64,000 bases of DNA from Halobacterium sp. KA-4 (GCF_021028995.1 NZ_JAJJZG010000008.1:1-64000); one strand, 5' to 3'. Positions 35,970 to 44,494 are shown, numbered from the stretch's first letter. Program-made: numbers and translations. The notes: generated by a model not told the origin, from the letters alone.

Positions 35970-38612
35970 ATGGAATCCTGGGAAAAACTACCGCTGAACC
36001 TGATGGACGAACTGGCCGAAAAAGAGACCTATCGCCGGGACATTTATCGCCCGATCTACTCGCTGCACAAATGGTGGGCTCGTCGACCTGGTTCGACCTT
36101 CCGGTGTCTCGGACTCGCTGCATTCTCGGATGAAACCATTACGAAAAATGATATCCTCACCGAGCGAAACAGTGGATCACACGATGGACTGTATCTTGAC
36201 TCGTATCACGATGAGTTCAATCCGAACGACGAACACCTTGACCGGGATGTGACGGTCCTCGACCCCTTCGCGGGCGGGGGTACGACGCTGGTCGAGAGCA
36301 ATAGGTTGGGTGCGGACGTCCTCGGCTACGAGCTCAACCCGGTCGCGTGGTGGATTGAGAAGAAGTCGATGGATGACGTAAATCTTGATGCCCTCGAACA
36401 TGAGTTTGACCGGATTCTAGAGGAAACCCGCGACGAACTCGGTGACTATTACACCACGACCGATCAGGCGACGGGTCAGGAGTGTGAGGTACTCTACTAT
36501 CTGCAATCGCAGCGAATTCCCTGCTTGACGTGCAACGAGGAGGTTCAGTTGTTCCCGCGATATCAGTTGGCGAAGACGAAGGCAACCCGACCGGGCGTCC
36601 TCTATTGTCCGAATACGGACTGTGACGACCGCATCATCGAGCTGGATGGTCGTGATAAAGGCCTCGAAGCGGGTACTACGGTGTCTACCGATAGGGGGCG
36701 TTCAGCGACAGTCTCCGAAGACGGGAACGAAATCTGCCAGAACTGTGGCCACGAGTTCGATCCAAACGACGGGACCTACGGATACGGGAAGTACACCTGC
36801 TCAAATGGTCACAAGCACGACGTCAAGGAGACGCTCCAGCGTCTCGATGAACGCCCGACGTTTGAACGATTCGCCCTCCAGTACGTCGATCCGCATGGAG
36901 ACAAGCGGATCAAGGAGTTCGGGGAAGAGGACGCTGAACGTGTACGAGAAGCGGGGGAAAAATTCGAGGCCCTCCGTGAACAACTCCCACTCCCAAGCCA
37001 AAATATTCCAACTGGTGACAAGACTGGAGCACTCCTAAATTACAACTATGAACGGTTTACCGACCTATTTACAGACCGGCATTTGCTGACGCTCGGGCTT
37101 CTGCTCAACAAAGCATGGGATGTCCGAAATAAAGATATCGACAATGCGGATGCCCAGAACATCGCCGAATTCTTGGTCACAGCCATCTCTGGTGCGATTG
37201 AGCGAAACAACCAGCTAAGTAAGTGGGATTACGGGGCGACGCGGGCCAACAGTATTTTCGTCAGACATGCGTACGTACCTCGGGTCCAAACAGTAGAAGC
37301 GAATCCCCTCACAGATCATCTTGCCAGCCTCTCCGCTTCGTTCGGCAAGGTGAAAAGAGCAAAAGAGTACTGTCAGCGCCCTTTCGAGAAGATCAAGAAC
37401 CGCAAGAAGGGGCACGTCGAGCAGTTCTACGTCGATAGCGAGGACGTCAGTGAAGACCGCGTAGTTGATCTGCACTGCAAGACGGCCGAGCGAATGGACG
37501 AGGATGACGAGTCCGTTGATTACGTCATTACGGATCCACCGTACTATGATAACGTCCAATACTCGGAGCTCTCCGATTACTTCTATGTATGGCTGCGGGA
37601 GTGTCTTCAGGACGAACACGAGGAGTTCCAGCCCGACCTGGTACCGAAGGCCCGTGAGATCGTCGCGAACAACAGCGCCAATAAGGGCGAAGAGTTCTTC
37701 GTGGAGTCGCTGGCTAACGTCTTCTCGGAGTGCCATCGTGTGCTGAAACAGGACGGTGAGATGGTGTTCACATACCACCACAATGAGAACGAAGCGTGGT
37801 CCGTCATCCTTGAGGCCCTCGTGCGGAGTGGATTCACGATCACCGGCGCGTATCCCGTCCAATCCGAGATGCCGAACAATCCCCACATTTCCGACCTGGA
37901 CAATGCGGAGTACGACATACTTGTGTACGCGAACAAGGAACAAGCGGACGAAGAGATTACGCTCACAGAACTCCAGCAAAACCTATTCTTCGAACTCCAA
38001 GATATGGCCGATGAGGAGCGTGAACGCCACGAAGATCTATCTAAAGCCGACCTCGGCGTAATTCTCCGCGGAAAGTGCATGTACTACTACTCCAAGCACT
38101 ACCCGAACGTCTACTCAGAAGGGGAGCAAGCTGGTATCGACGAGGCCTTAGAAACAGTCGACTCCATCATAGAGCAGGCTCTTGAGGGATCCGTCAACCT
38201 CCCCCAGAGCATCGATCCTCTGACCCAGGCCTACGCGGCATTCTACCAGCGCGGCTGGGAGGAGTACGACGAACTGAACAAGCACCTCCTTGCGAAGAAC
38301 CTCAACGTCAGCGACCTTGAGGACGAGAAGCTTGTCAAAGGACCGCGCAACAAGAAAGAACCCACCACCGCTGACGAACGAATCCACTACATCGAGAGTA
38401 AGCTCAACAAGAATGGAAAAGGCGCAGACGCGCTGCTCGATATTGACAAAGTCCAGTACCTCTACCACCTGTACAAGACGGATCAAAACACGGTTGAGTA
38501 CCTCAAGGAATGGAAGAGCGACGACCTCGAAGACCTCGCCGACTTCCTGGCCGACGTCACGAACGACGACAGGTATGAAAGCGTCATGGAGATGGGGCTG
38601 TCCCAGTTCTGA
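35970..38612 (+). CDS. DUF1156 adenine-specific DNA methyltransferase (COG1743, PglXI-like)
   Basis: An 880-residue gamma/beta-type MTase with internal zinc fingers. It has the DUF1156 opening SLHKWWARRP (31-40), SAM motif I VLDPFAGGGTTLVESN (about 96-111), GYELNP (119-124), a long insertion with CxxC pairs (CLTCNEE, CPNTDCDD, CQNCGHEF), and catalytic motif IV TDPPYYDNV at D522-P-P-Y. It should methylate adenine (N6) or cytosine (N4). COG1743 enzymes serve as PglXI in type 3 BREX. It is directly downstream of pglZ, so it would provide the self-marking function of this operon. Confidence 0.9.
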   Translation: MESWEKLPLNLMDELAEKETYRRDIYRPIYSLHKWWARRPGSTFRCLGLAAFSDETITKNDILTERNSGSHDGLYLDSYHDEFNPNDEHLDRDVTVLDPFAGGGTTLVESNRLGADVLGYELNPVAWWIEKKSMDDVNLDALEHEFDRILEETRDELGDYYTTTDQATGQECEVLYYLQSQRIPCLTCNEEVQLFPRYQLAKTKATRPGVLYCPNTDCDDRIIELDGRDKGLEAGTTVSTDRGRSATVSEDGNEICQNCGHEFDPNDGTYGYGKYTCSNGHKHDVKETLQRLDERPTFERFALQYVDPHGDKRIKEFGEEDAERVREAGEKFEALREQLPLPSQNIPTGDKTGALLNYNYERFTDLFTDRHLLTLGLLLNKAWDVRNKDIDNADAQNIAEFLVTAISGAIERNNQLSKWDYGATRANSIFVRHAYVPRVQTVEANPLTDHLASLSASFGKVKRAKEYCQRPFEKIKNRKKGHVEQFYVDSEDVSEDRVVDLHCKTAERMDEDDESVDYVITDPPYYDNVQYSELSDYFYVWLRECLQDEHEEFQPDLVPKAREIVANNSANKGEEFFVESLANVFSECHRVLKQDGEMVFTYHHNENEAWSVILEALVRSGFTITGAYPVQSEMPNNPHISDLDNAEYDILVYANKEQADEEITLTELQQNLFFELQDMADEERERHEDLSKADLGVILRGKCMYYYSKHYPNVYSEGEQAGIDEALETVDSIIEQALEGSVNLPQSIDPLTQAYAAFYQRGWEEYDELNKHLLAKNLNVSDLEDEKLVKGPRNKKEPTTADERIHYIESKLNKNGKGADALLDIDKVQYLYHLYKTDQNTVEYLKEWKSDDLEDLADFLADVTNDDRYESVMEMGLSQF

Positions 38613-38614
38613 CC

Positions 38615-39004
38615 ATGCCACTCCACCAGGGATACAACGTCGTAACGGATCGCCTAGCCGACACCGACAGCGAACTCGCCGCGCTGGAGTTCTTCCGGCT
38701 CGCTGGACGCGACGCCGACATCGAAACGCCAGTGACGGTGACCGGTATCGAGGACCTGCTCTACAACGCCGAGGAAGGCGATCGAAGTAGAGTCCTCTCG
38801 GAACTGCGGCAGACACTTCGGCAGACCAACTCGTTAAACGCCGGGGATGCGGTTCAGTTCCTAATTGATGGTCAGATCCACGATGCGGCAGAGTTTCAGG
38901 TGCGGATCGAACGAAGCGGGGAGGGGGTTTACCTGGACGTCGGACAGCTATTCGTCGAAGAGCCGAAAAGCATCAGTGCGGATCAAGCCGTAGCGAGGAA
39001 ATAA
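38615..39004 (+). CDS. Unknown protein ending the BREX-like operon
   Basis: A 129-residue protein starting 2 nt after the methyltransferase stop, so it is co-translated. It contains TVTGIEDLLYNAEEGDRSRV and an FQVRIERSGEGVYLDVG beta-hairpin-like stretch near the C-terminus. It has no recognisable catalytic motif. It could be a small BREX accessory such as a BrxA/BrxF analogue, but I see no sequence similarity to either. It is convergent with the PadR gene. Confidence 0.65.
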   Translation: MPLHQGYNVVTDRLADTDSELAALEFFRLAGRDADIETPVTVTGIEDLLYNAEEGDRSRVLSELRQTLRQTNSLNAGDAVQFLIDGQIHDAAEFQVRIERSGEGVYLDVGQLFVEEPKSISADQAVARK

Positions 39005-39035
39005 GGGGAGCAATCCAAAGTTCGTCGGGAGTATT

Positions 39036-39614
39036 TCAATTCCCGTCGGTCTCCTTGCTGCCGGCCAAGTCGTCGAAATCGCCCATCAGATCACTCACGA
39101 TATCCGACTCATTCTGTTCTTTACCACTCTCGTCTTGACCCTTGCCAGAAGTATTCCGGGATGCTGCTGAACGCGGGGACGAGCTGTTGTCAGCATCATC
39201 AGAATTTGTCCCGTCAGGAATTTGATCTGTTAGGTTCTTCGTCGGCCCTCCGTCCTCGGACAGTAGAGTTTCCTGCCACCGCCGACGCAGTATCAGTTGA
39301 AATTGCGCCTTCTCTGTTAGACGGTATCCATTGCTCCTTCCGTCGATACTGAACTTGTCAACGAACCCCTGCTCAACAAGTTCGTCGAGGTTAGGATACA
39401 ATCGCCCATGGTTAATCGAATCGTCATAGTACTGTTCTAATTCACCCATTATTTCGGTCCCCCGAGCTGAGTCCATCCCGCCAATAACAACCAACAGATC
39501 TCGCTTGAATGCAGACAATTCAGCATAATTTGTTTGGTCGATTTCAGATGCCACTAGTTCGTGCTCTTCGGAATCACCCGCAAAATCCTGGTTTTCAGAC
39601 TCGTGGTTTTCCAT
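39036..39614 (-). CDS. PadR-family transcription regulator
   Basis: A 192-residue protein. The winged-helix domain (about 30-110) reads LSAFKRDLLVVIGGMDSARGTEIM, then INHGRLYPNLDELVEQGFV and NGYRLTEKAQF, the PadR arrangement. The C-terminal half is a Ser/Asp/Gln-rich disordered tail. It lies at the 3' end of the leftward Dnd-like operon, 81 bp after the preceding gene, and faces the BREX-like operon. It may control either or both. Confidence 0.85.
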   Translation of the reverse strand: MENHESENQDFAGDSEEHELVASEIDQTNYAELSAFKRDLLVVIGGMDSARGTEIMGELEQYYDDSINHGRLYPNLDELVEQGFVDKFSIDGRSNGYRLTEKAQFQLILRRRWQETLLSEDGGPTKNLTDQIPDGTNSDDADNSSSPRSAASRNTSGKGQDESGKEQNESDIVSDLMGDFDDLAGSKETDGN

Positions 39615-39695
39615 TTTCCTGAGAGGGCGTTAGCGGTATCTATACGGCTCCATTTCGTGGCCATAGATAAGAAAATAGTACATCAATTACCCCGA

Positions 39696-40160
39696 TCATT
39701 CTGATGGACTGAGACTGCTGACCTCCTTTTCAATCTGTTCGAGGACGCCAATTCGCTCTTCAGCTCCATCTTTGTCGCGCTGGTCTTGGAGGAACGTGAC
39801 GAGATTATCCAATTCGTCCCCCGGTTTGTCGATAACTTCTCGCTTGATAATTCGAGCACCTCCCGCGCCGTAACTGGTGAGCACGTCGATCTGGAGCTCT
39901 GGGTCAAAGATAGCATCCTCATCCCCTGAGTGAGCGTAGGCGAGCGATGCAGCAATCACGGAAAGACGCTGATTCTGGTCGATGTAATTCCATCGCATCT
40001 CGCCGTCTTCATCGTGATTCTCGATCCAGCGGTCTCGATCGTAACCCACGCTTGCGGCGAAAATCAAGAACCGAGTTCTCGACTCGAAAATCGCATCTTT
40101 CCCTGCCGCGAGTTGCTCTACTGCCTCGTTCCGTTCGTAGAAGAATGTTGCTGGGGGCAT
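39696..40160 (-). CDS. Dnd-system-associated protein 4-like
   Basis: A 154-residue protein starting at the ATG 1 nt after the DndD-like stop; a GTG at 40172 is an alternative. The segment IFESRTRFLIFAASVGYDRDRW resembles the conserved opening of small proteins found with phosphorothioation gene clusters (dnd system-associated protein 4). A Gly-rich YGAGGARII lies in the middle. Molecular function unknown. It appears to be translated together with the DndD-like ATPase. Confidence 0.6.
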   Translation of the reverse strand: MPPATFFYERNEAVEQLAAGKDAIFESRTRFLIFAASVGYDRDRWIENHDEDGEMRWNYIDQNQRLSVIAASLAYAHSGDEDAIFDPELQIDVLTSYGAGGARIIKREVIDKPGDELDNLVTFLQDQRDKDGAEERIGVLEQIEKEVSSLSPSE

Positions 40161-40161
40161 G

Positions 40162-42180
40162 CTACTGTCCACCGTGTTCCGTGACGATTTCAGTGTACTC
40201 GTACTCGATACTGGGATCTTCCGAGGGATCGTGGTATTTTAAATAGTAGCGCTCGCCAGCGACAGCATCCATCTCGCCGGCGACCTCTTCTGTCCACTGG
40301 CTCTGTGTCACGAGTAGAACGACTTGTTCCGCCATCCTCGGGAGTACCGAACTCACACGTTGCTGATAGTCTGGGTCTAAGTATCCGAACGGGGAGTCCA
40401 TAATCATCGGATAGATACCCCCCGTGAAGTAGACCGCCTCCTCCTCAGAGTTGTATCGTTCTCGAGCGAGTGACACCAGAGACGCGATGAATGAGAGACT
40501 CGCCACCTGACGTTCACCGGTAGACTTGGCAACTGGGACCGTCTCTTCCGAGCCGATATCTTTCAGAATCTGCAGGGAGTAATCATCGTCAATCTGTGCG
40601 TAGAAGTCCTTCGCGATGATCTCTTGGAAAATATCGTTGACTCGGTCGTTGACGCTCGACCGCACGTCTTCCTGATATTTCTGGAAGAGATTGTCGATTC
40701 GGTCGTAGAGGTACTCAGCCATCTGCGCACGCCGCCTGGCCAGATCGGCTTTCTCGTTTTGCTCCTCGGCTTCGTTGATCTCCTCTTTGACGTCGTCGAG
40801 GTCGTCGTTGAGATCCTCGATTTGGGTTTCTAAGCCGCCAATTTTTCGCTCGTATCCTGAGACTTCCTCTTTCAGATCCTGTCTACGGTTCTCGAGCTGA
40901 TTGATATTTTCAGTGTCGAGGTCTTCCAACTGACTTCCGATTTCCGAGATTCGTTCTTCCTTTTGCTGGCAATCGTCAGCTGCCTCACTTCTTTGAGTGA
41001 GAAGTTCCTGGATGTCCTCGTATATTTGGTCTTCCTCTGCGGCGATTTCAGAGAGTCGACCAGCGATATTCATCGCCGCCTCTTCCAGTTCAGACGATCC
41101 AGCAGCGTTCCGCCACTGCTGAACGTTCTGGTGAGGGGTTGATCCAGGCTCTAGATGTCTGCCGCAGATGCACTCCTCCATCTCCAATAGGTCTTCGACG
41201 AATTGCGTTTTTATCTCGGACGGGATTTCCCCCTTATCACGTTTGTTTCGGAGCATTTTCGCCGTCTTCTCGACCGCTGGTGCTGCAAATGGAACGTATC
41301 CTGCGTCAGAAATCCTATCACCGATATCGCTATTGATCGACTTGATCTGATCTTTCAGATCGGAAACTTCGTCTTCTAACCGATCCCGTTCCTCCTGCAG
41401 TTCACGACTTTCCTCAAGTTCACTCAGACGCTGTCGAACCTCTTCGAGTTCGTCTTCGGTTTTCTTTTTTGAGTCTCGAACGTCATCAAGTTCGTTTTTC
41501 AAGGATTCCCGTCGATCCTCTAGGTCATTTCGTGTTTCGTACAGGTCAGAAAGTTCATTGCTTCCGTGTTTCGCCACCTCATCTTCGAACCGTTTTCGTA
41601 CTGCCTCCAGATGTGTCTTCGCGCGCTCCAGAATGGTGAGGCCCATGATATTCTGAATCGCAGTCTGTATCTTGTCCTGACCACCCAGTGCGGATAGTTC
41701 GTCGATGGTCTCACCGTCGAAGAAGAAGATGTCCTGTAGACGTTCTGGCATTATCTGGCGGAGCGAGTCGCTCGCATTGCCGCGTACCTTCCGGTTCCCC
41801 GAGTCGTCAATGTATTCGAGATGTAGATCGCTATCAATCTCAGTACCAGCGAAATCGCTGCTCCGTTCGCGCCGAACAGTCTTCGATCGCTTCGCAGTGT
41901 ACTCGATCCCGTCATGAACGAATTTCAGCGTTACCTCTATTTCAACAGTGCCGCCTGCTCCGGCCTCTGCCATGGCACGTTCACTGGCGATTTGATCGGA
42001 TTTCGGGAGGGATACCTCACCATAAAATAGCCAAAGAAACGCATTGAGGAGTGTCGTCTTTCCCGAGCCGTTTGCGCCGTGAATAACCGTGACGTTCTTG
42101 TCCTGATCTTTGGAGAACGCAATCGATTGCTCACCGTAGAACTGACGGAAGTTTTCTAATTCTATGTAGTCCAGTTCCAT
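40162..42180 (-). CDS. dndD: DndD-like SMC-type ATPase
   Basis: A 672-residue ATPase. Walker A is HGANGSGKTTLL (34-45) and Walker B is in MIMDSPFGYLDPDY (about 600-613). The RLQDIFFFDGETIDEL segment (near 170) is a hallmark of the DndD family. Coiled coils (about 215-300 and 380-490) flank a hook-like ICGRHLEPG. In Dnd systems DndD supplies ATPase or nicking activity for DNA sulfur insertion. Here the sulfur enzymes DndC and DndA are absent from the window, so a different job is possible. The start directly follows the stop of the 51-aa gene. Confidence 0.82.
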   Translation of the reverse strand: MELDYIELENFRQFYGEQSIAFSKDQDKNVTVIHGANGSGKTTLLNAFLWLFYGEVSLPKSDQIASERAMAEAGAGGTVEIEVTLKFVHDGIEYTAKRSKTVRRERSSDFAGTEIDSDLHLEYIDDSGNRKVRGNASDSLRQIMPERLQDIFFFDGETIDELSALGGQDKIQTAIQNIMGLTILERAKTHLEAVRKRFEDEVAKHGSNELSDLYETRNDLEDRRESLKNELDDVRDSKKKTEDELEEVRQRLSELEESRELQEERDRLEDEVSDLKDQIKSINSDIGDRISDAGYVPFAAPAVEKTAKMLRNKRDKGEIPSEIKTQFVEDLLEMEECICGRHLEPGSTPHQNVQQWRNAAGSSELEEAAMNIAGRLSEIAAEEDQIYEDIQELLTQRSEAADDCQQKEERISEIGSQLEDLDTENINQLENRRQDLKEEVSGYERKIGGLETQIEDLNDDLDDVKEEINEAEEQNEKADLARRRAQMAEYLYDRIDNLFQKYQEDVRSSVNDRVNDIFQEIIAKDFYAQIDDDYSLQILKDIGSEETVPVAKSTGERQVASLSFIASLVSLARERYNSEEEAVYFTGGIYPMIMDSPFGYLDPDYQQRVSSVLPRMAEQVVLLVTQSQWTEEVAGEMDAVAGERYYLKYHDPSEDPSIEYEYTEIVTEHGGQ

Positions 42181-42336
42181 CTACTTTATCTCGTCCTCAA
42201 TGATAGACTGGATGTCGTTGTTGATCCCGAGGGGGTTGTCCATGTGTAGTTTGTCCTCTTCCGCTTGCAGTACTCGCCGCATCGCTCTCCGAATTGTATC
42301 TTTGTCAACGCCGTCTGGCGGATCAGTCTGGTTCAT
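42181..42336 (-). CDS. 51-residue protein between the helicase and DndD-like genes
   Basis: ATG at 42334-42336, stop TAG at 42181-42183, directly abutting the DndD-like ATG (TAGATG) and 9 bp after the helicase stop. The product begins MNQTDPPDGVDKDTIRRAMRR and ends SIIEDEIK; it looks like two short helices joined by HMDNPLGINN. Gapless packing between two operon partners argues that it is translated. No family recognised. Confidence 0.65.
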   Translation of the reverse strand: MNQTDPPDGVDKDTIRRAMRRVLQAEEDKLHMDNPLGINNDIQSIIEDEIK

Positions 42337-42345
42337 TGTGCTATA

Positions 42346-43767
42346 TCATATATCCAGAAGGTTAAAGTCCTTTTTCAGAGTGGCTAACGAACCGGTCCCC
42401 GTTGGAATCGATGAGAGTTCCGCATCCGGATGATTTCTTGCCGCGGCGGCGAACGTCGATGCTCGCTGGAGTTCCTTCTGAACGAGCCGGCGCTCAAGAT
42501 TGAAAATTGAGTCAGGCTCGCCGTGTCGGATGTCCCCTGGAGGGGCGACAATGAAGTCGTGAATGACGGCGAAGTCTTTCGAGGGATGGGGTCGAAGTAT
42601 TCTACCCCTTCGTTGAACGAATTGCCGGGGATTCGACGAACTGGCGAGAATAAACGCTGTTTCGGTGGCGGGAACATCGACCCCTTCGTCCAAACACCGA
42701 ATCGCGACAAGCGCATCCAAGACACCCCTCTCAAAGTCTTCGAGAAGTTGTTCTCTTTTATCCTGATCTTCCTCGTAAGTGAATTTGTGTGTTTTCAGAC
42801 CTAAGTCATGCCCCAGCATCTCGGTAACAGCGTCTAGTTGACGCTTGGTTGCCTCTCCCTCGGCCGCGATCTTCCCATCACTACAATAGACGAGAGTGTG
42901 ATGAACGTCATCCGTTCGTTGCAGAAGCGACCTAAGTCGGGATAGTTTGTTTTGTGCAGTACCAACTAAGCGTGCTCGCTTGAATAGGAGTTGTTTCAGT
43001 TGCTCGTCGTCTTGTAGATCAGCATCACCGATGTCTCCTGAGACGTTCCCCATTCGTTTCCCGATCGCTCTGGAAATAGCGATGTAATCCTCTGATTCTT
43101 CGTCAGTCAATTCGACGATATGCGGGACATAGTAGTACTCACAGAGGTGTCCGCCTGCGATGGCTTCCTCGAGACCATATTCGAAAACGATTCCGTTAGA
43201 GAAGTATTCCATCACGCTATCCGTCCCTTCGTCATCATACCACCGCTCGGGGGTCGCCGAAAGGCCCAATCTGGCCCGAATCGACTCTGGCAGGTGTTTT
43301 CGGAAGTGAGGCGCACCAAGGTGATGGACCTCGTCGCCAATGACCATCGTTCTCGCTCCATCGACTCGGTCTAAGACGTTCTGGAAGTGATTGGAGCAAA
43401 AAGTCGCATGAGTAGTAACAATCGCAGTAAAATCTCTGGAGCCGGTTCCAAATTCCGTGAGTTGACTTACTGCTTCGTCCGTCCACGAGTTCCGAGACTG
43501 GTACGCCCGAATTGGGGATAAGCCAAAATCGTGGAGTTCAGACACCCATTGATCGACGAGGTGTTGATACGGAGCGGCAATGATCAAAGCGAGCCGATCA
43601 TTCTGAAGTTCGGCAAGCTCGGCTGCCGCGAGTAGCGACGTGATTGTTTTTCCAGTTCCCGTCGCCATGTGGAGGACCCCCTGCCCCTGGTTACTCAACC
43701 ATGCATTAACTGCAGCCGATTGGTATTCACGTGGCTCCAACCAGTCGGGAGGGGATAGTCCGGGCAT
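42346..43767 (-). CDS. SF2 helicase, phosphorothioation-restriction-like
   Basis: A 473-residue DEAD-like helicase: REYQSAAVNAWL (Q-like), motif I MATGTGKTITSLLAA, motif II DEVH in VIGDEVHHLG, motif III GLSATPERW, motif V IRCLDEGVDVP and motif VI QRRGRILRPHPSK. The size and order match the helicase annotated as DNA phosphorothioation system restriction enzyme (TIGR04095-like). It is the first gene of the leftward operon helicase - 51-aa protein - DndD-like - Dnd-associated-like. The A/T-rich divergent promoter lies at 43768-43887. Confidence 0.8.
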   Translation of the reverse strand: MPGLSPPDWLEPREYQSAAVNAWLSNQGQGVLHMATGTGKTITSLLAAAELAELQNDRLALIIAAPYQHLVDQWVSELHDFGLSPIRAYQSRNSWTDEAVSQLTEFGTGSRDFTAIVTTHATFCSNHFQNVLDRVDGARTMVIGDEVHHLGAPHFRKHLPESIRARLGLSATPERWYDDEGTDSVMEYFSNGIVFEYGLEEAIAGGHLCEYYYVPHIVELTDEESEDYIAISRAIGKRMGNVSGDIGDADLQDDEQLKQLLFKRARLVGTAQNKLSRLRSLLQRTDDVHHTLVYCSDGKIAAEGEATKRQLDAVTEMLGHDLGLKTHKFTYEEDQDKREQLLEDFERGVLDALVAIRCLDEGVDVPATETAFILASSSNPRQFVQRRGRILRPHPSKDFAVIHDFIVAPPGDIRHGEPDSIFNLERRLVQKELQRASTFAAAARNHPDAELSSIPTGTGSLATLKKDFNLLDI

Positions 43768-43887
43768 TCAATTCTAACTCTCGGTTGAGCGCCGTATTTC
43801 TTCTGGAGGAGCCACTGCAAGTGCCACTACCCAAGCGAAAGTATAAGATTGCGAATATTATGTCTTAGATTATTATAGAGTGTATTA

Positions 43888-44241
43888 ATGCCACTTGGGC
43901 ATGACATAGAGACAATGACGGGAGAGTATCCAGTCCATTCAGCCATCGACGTCATCGACGGCACCGATGTGTACAAGAACGAGGAGTGGTGGAAAGCCGT
44001 AATCGTCTACGAGCGCTACGGACGCAAAGTTGGGGTTTACCTCTGGCACAACGAAGACGGCGACTGGAAACGCAAGCAAAAATACGTAATCCGAGAACAG
44101 GAAGATTGGACAAAGGACAAAGCCGCTATTGAGAAGATGGTCCCCCTTCTCGACGAGGAAGCAGACTCTACGTCTGTGTCTGAAGCGGATGGGTCCAAAG
44201 TTGACGAGCTGACGGACGAAGCCATGGATACCAGTACGTAA
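43888..44241 (+). CDS. Unknown protein near the right end of the element
   Basis: A 117-residue protein, either from the ATG at 43888 or from one at 43915 (MTGEYPVHS). The conserved-looking core is EEWWKAVIVYERYGRKVGVYLW then RKQKYVIREQEDW, an aromatic-rich beta-sheet-like stretch; the C-terminus is acidic and disordered. It is divergent from the Dnd-like helicase across a 120-bp A/T-rich region with several TATA-like boxes. No family assigned; a Dnd-associated role is a guess from position. Confidence 0.65.
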   Translation: MPLGHDIETMTGEYPVHSAIDVIDGTDVYKNEEWWKAVIVYERYGRKVGVYLWHNEDGDWKRKQKYVIREQEDWTKDKAAIEKMVPLLDEEADSTSVSEADGSKVDELTDEAMDTST

Positions 44242-44384
44242 TTTCGATGCCTGGTCTGCGGACATCCTGAATTCTCGGCGAAGCCGACCAATTTCTCGCC
44301 TTTTCCAACCCGTAGTATCAAATTCCCGTAGCTATATACCAATTCAGCAGTTTGTATCTCACGAACCGCACGATGGCGACGACC

Positions 44385-44426
44385 CCCGTTCGCAAAGAGA
44401 ACGGGCGCAGATTCCCAACGGGGAAT
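44385..44426. repeat. Two short hairpins near attR
   Basis: CCCGTTC/GAACGGG (44385-44391 and 44399-44405, 7-nt loop) and ATTCCC/GGGAAT (44411-44416 and 44421-44426, 4-nt loop) lie 55-95 bp inside the right end. Another CCAATTC copy is at 44339-44345. They could be integrase arm sites or regulatory hairpins. The rest of 44242-44480 shows no ORF. Confidence 0.4.
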
Positions 44427-44479
44427 TGCCTTATATACGCCCCGACGCCGTCTGTTGAATTCGGGCCGCCGGAAAATTG

Positions 44480-44494
44480 AGCGGGCGCGAAGGG
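44480..44494. repeat. attR: right 15-bp direct repeat, in tRNA-Arg 3' end
   Basis: Identical to 21568-21582. It covers the last 12 nt of tRNA-Arg(CCG) plus 3 nt beyond the gene, leaving the tRNA intact after integration. Confidence 0.85.

Larger units (their letters stand above)
21568..44494. mobile_element. Integrated element (defence island) in tRNA-Arg(CCG)
   Basis: About 22.9 kb bounded by a 15-bp direct repeat, one copy at 21568-21582 and the other spanning the 3' end of tRNA-Arg(CCG) at 44480-44494. A tyrosine integrase begins 85 bp inside the left repeat. The interior is visibly richer in A/T than the flanks and has less biased codon use. Cargo: two integrases, a YhaN/YhaO-like pair, a PD-(D/E)XK gene, a BREX-like operon and a Dnd-like operon. 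Removing it would place the MBL-hydrolase gene directly next to tRNA-Arg. There are no capsid, conjugation or replication genes that I recognise, so it looks like an island rather than a complete virus. Confidence 0.85.

Noticed and set aside
21568-44494. CRISPR arrays or cas genes in the island
   Set aside because: No regularly spaced repeats with unique spacers and no Cas signatures were seen.
21568-44494. Provirus
   Set aside because: No capsid, terminase, portal, packaging ATPase or replication genes are recognisable; the cargo is defence-like.
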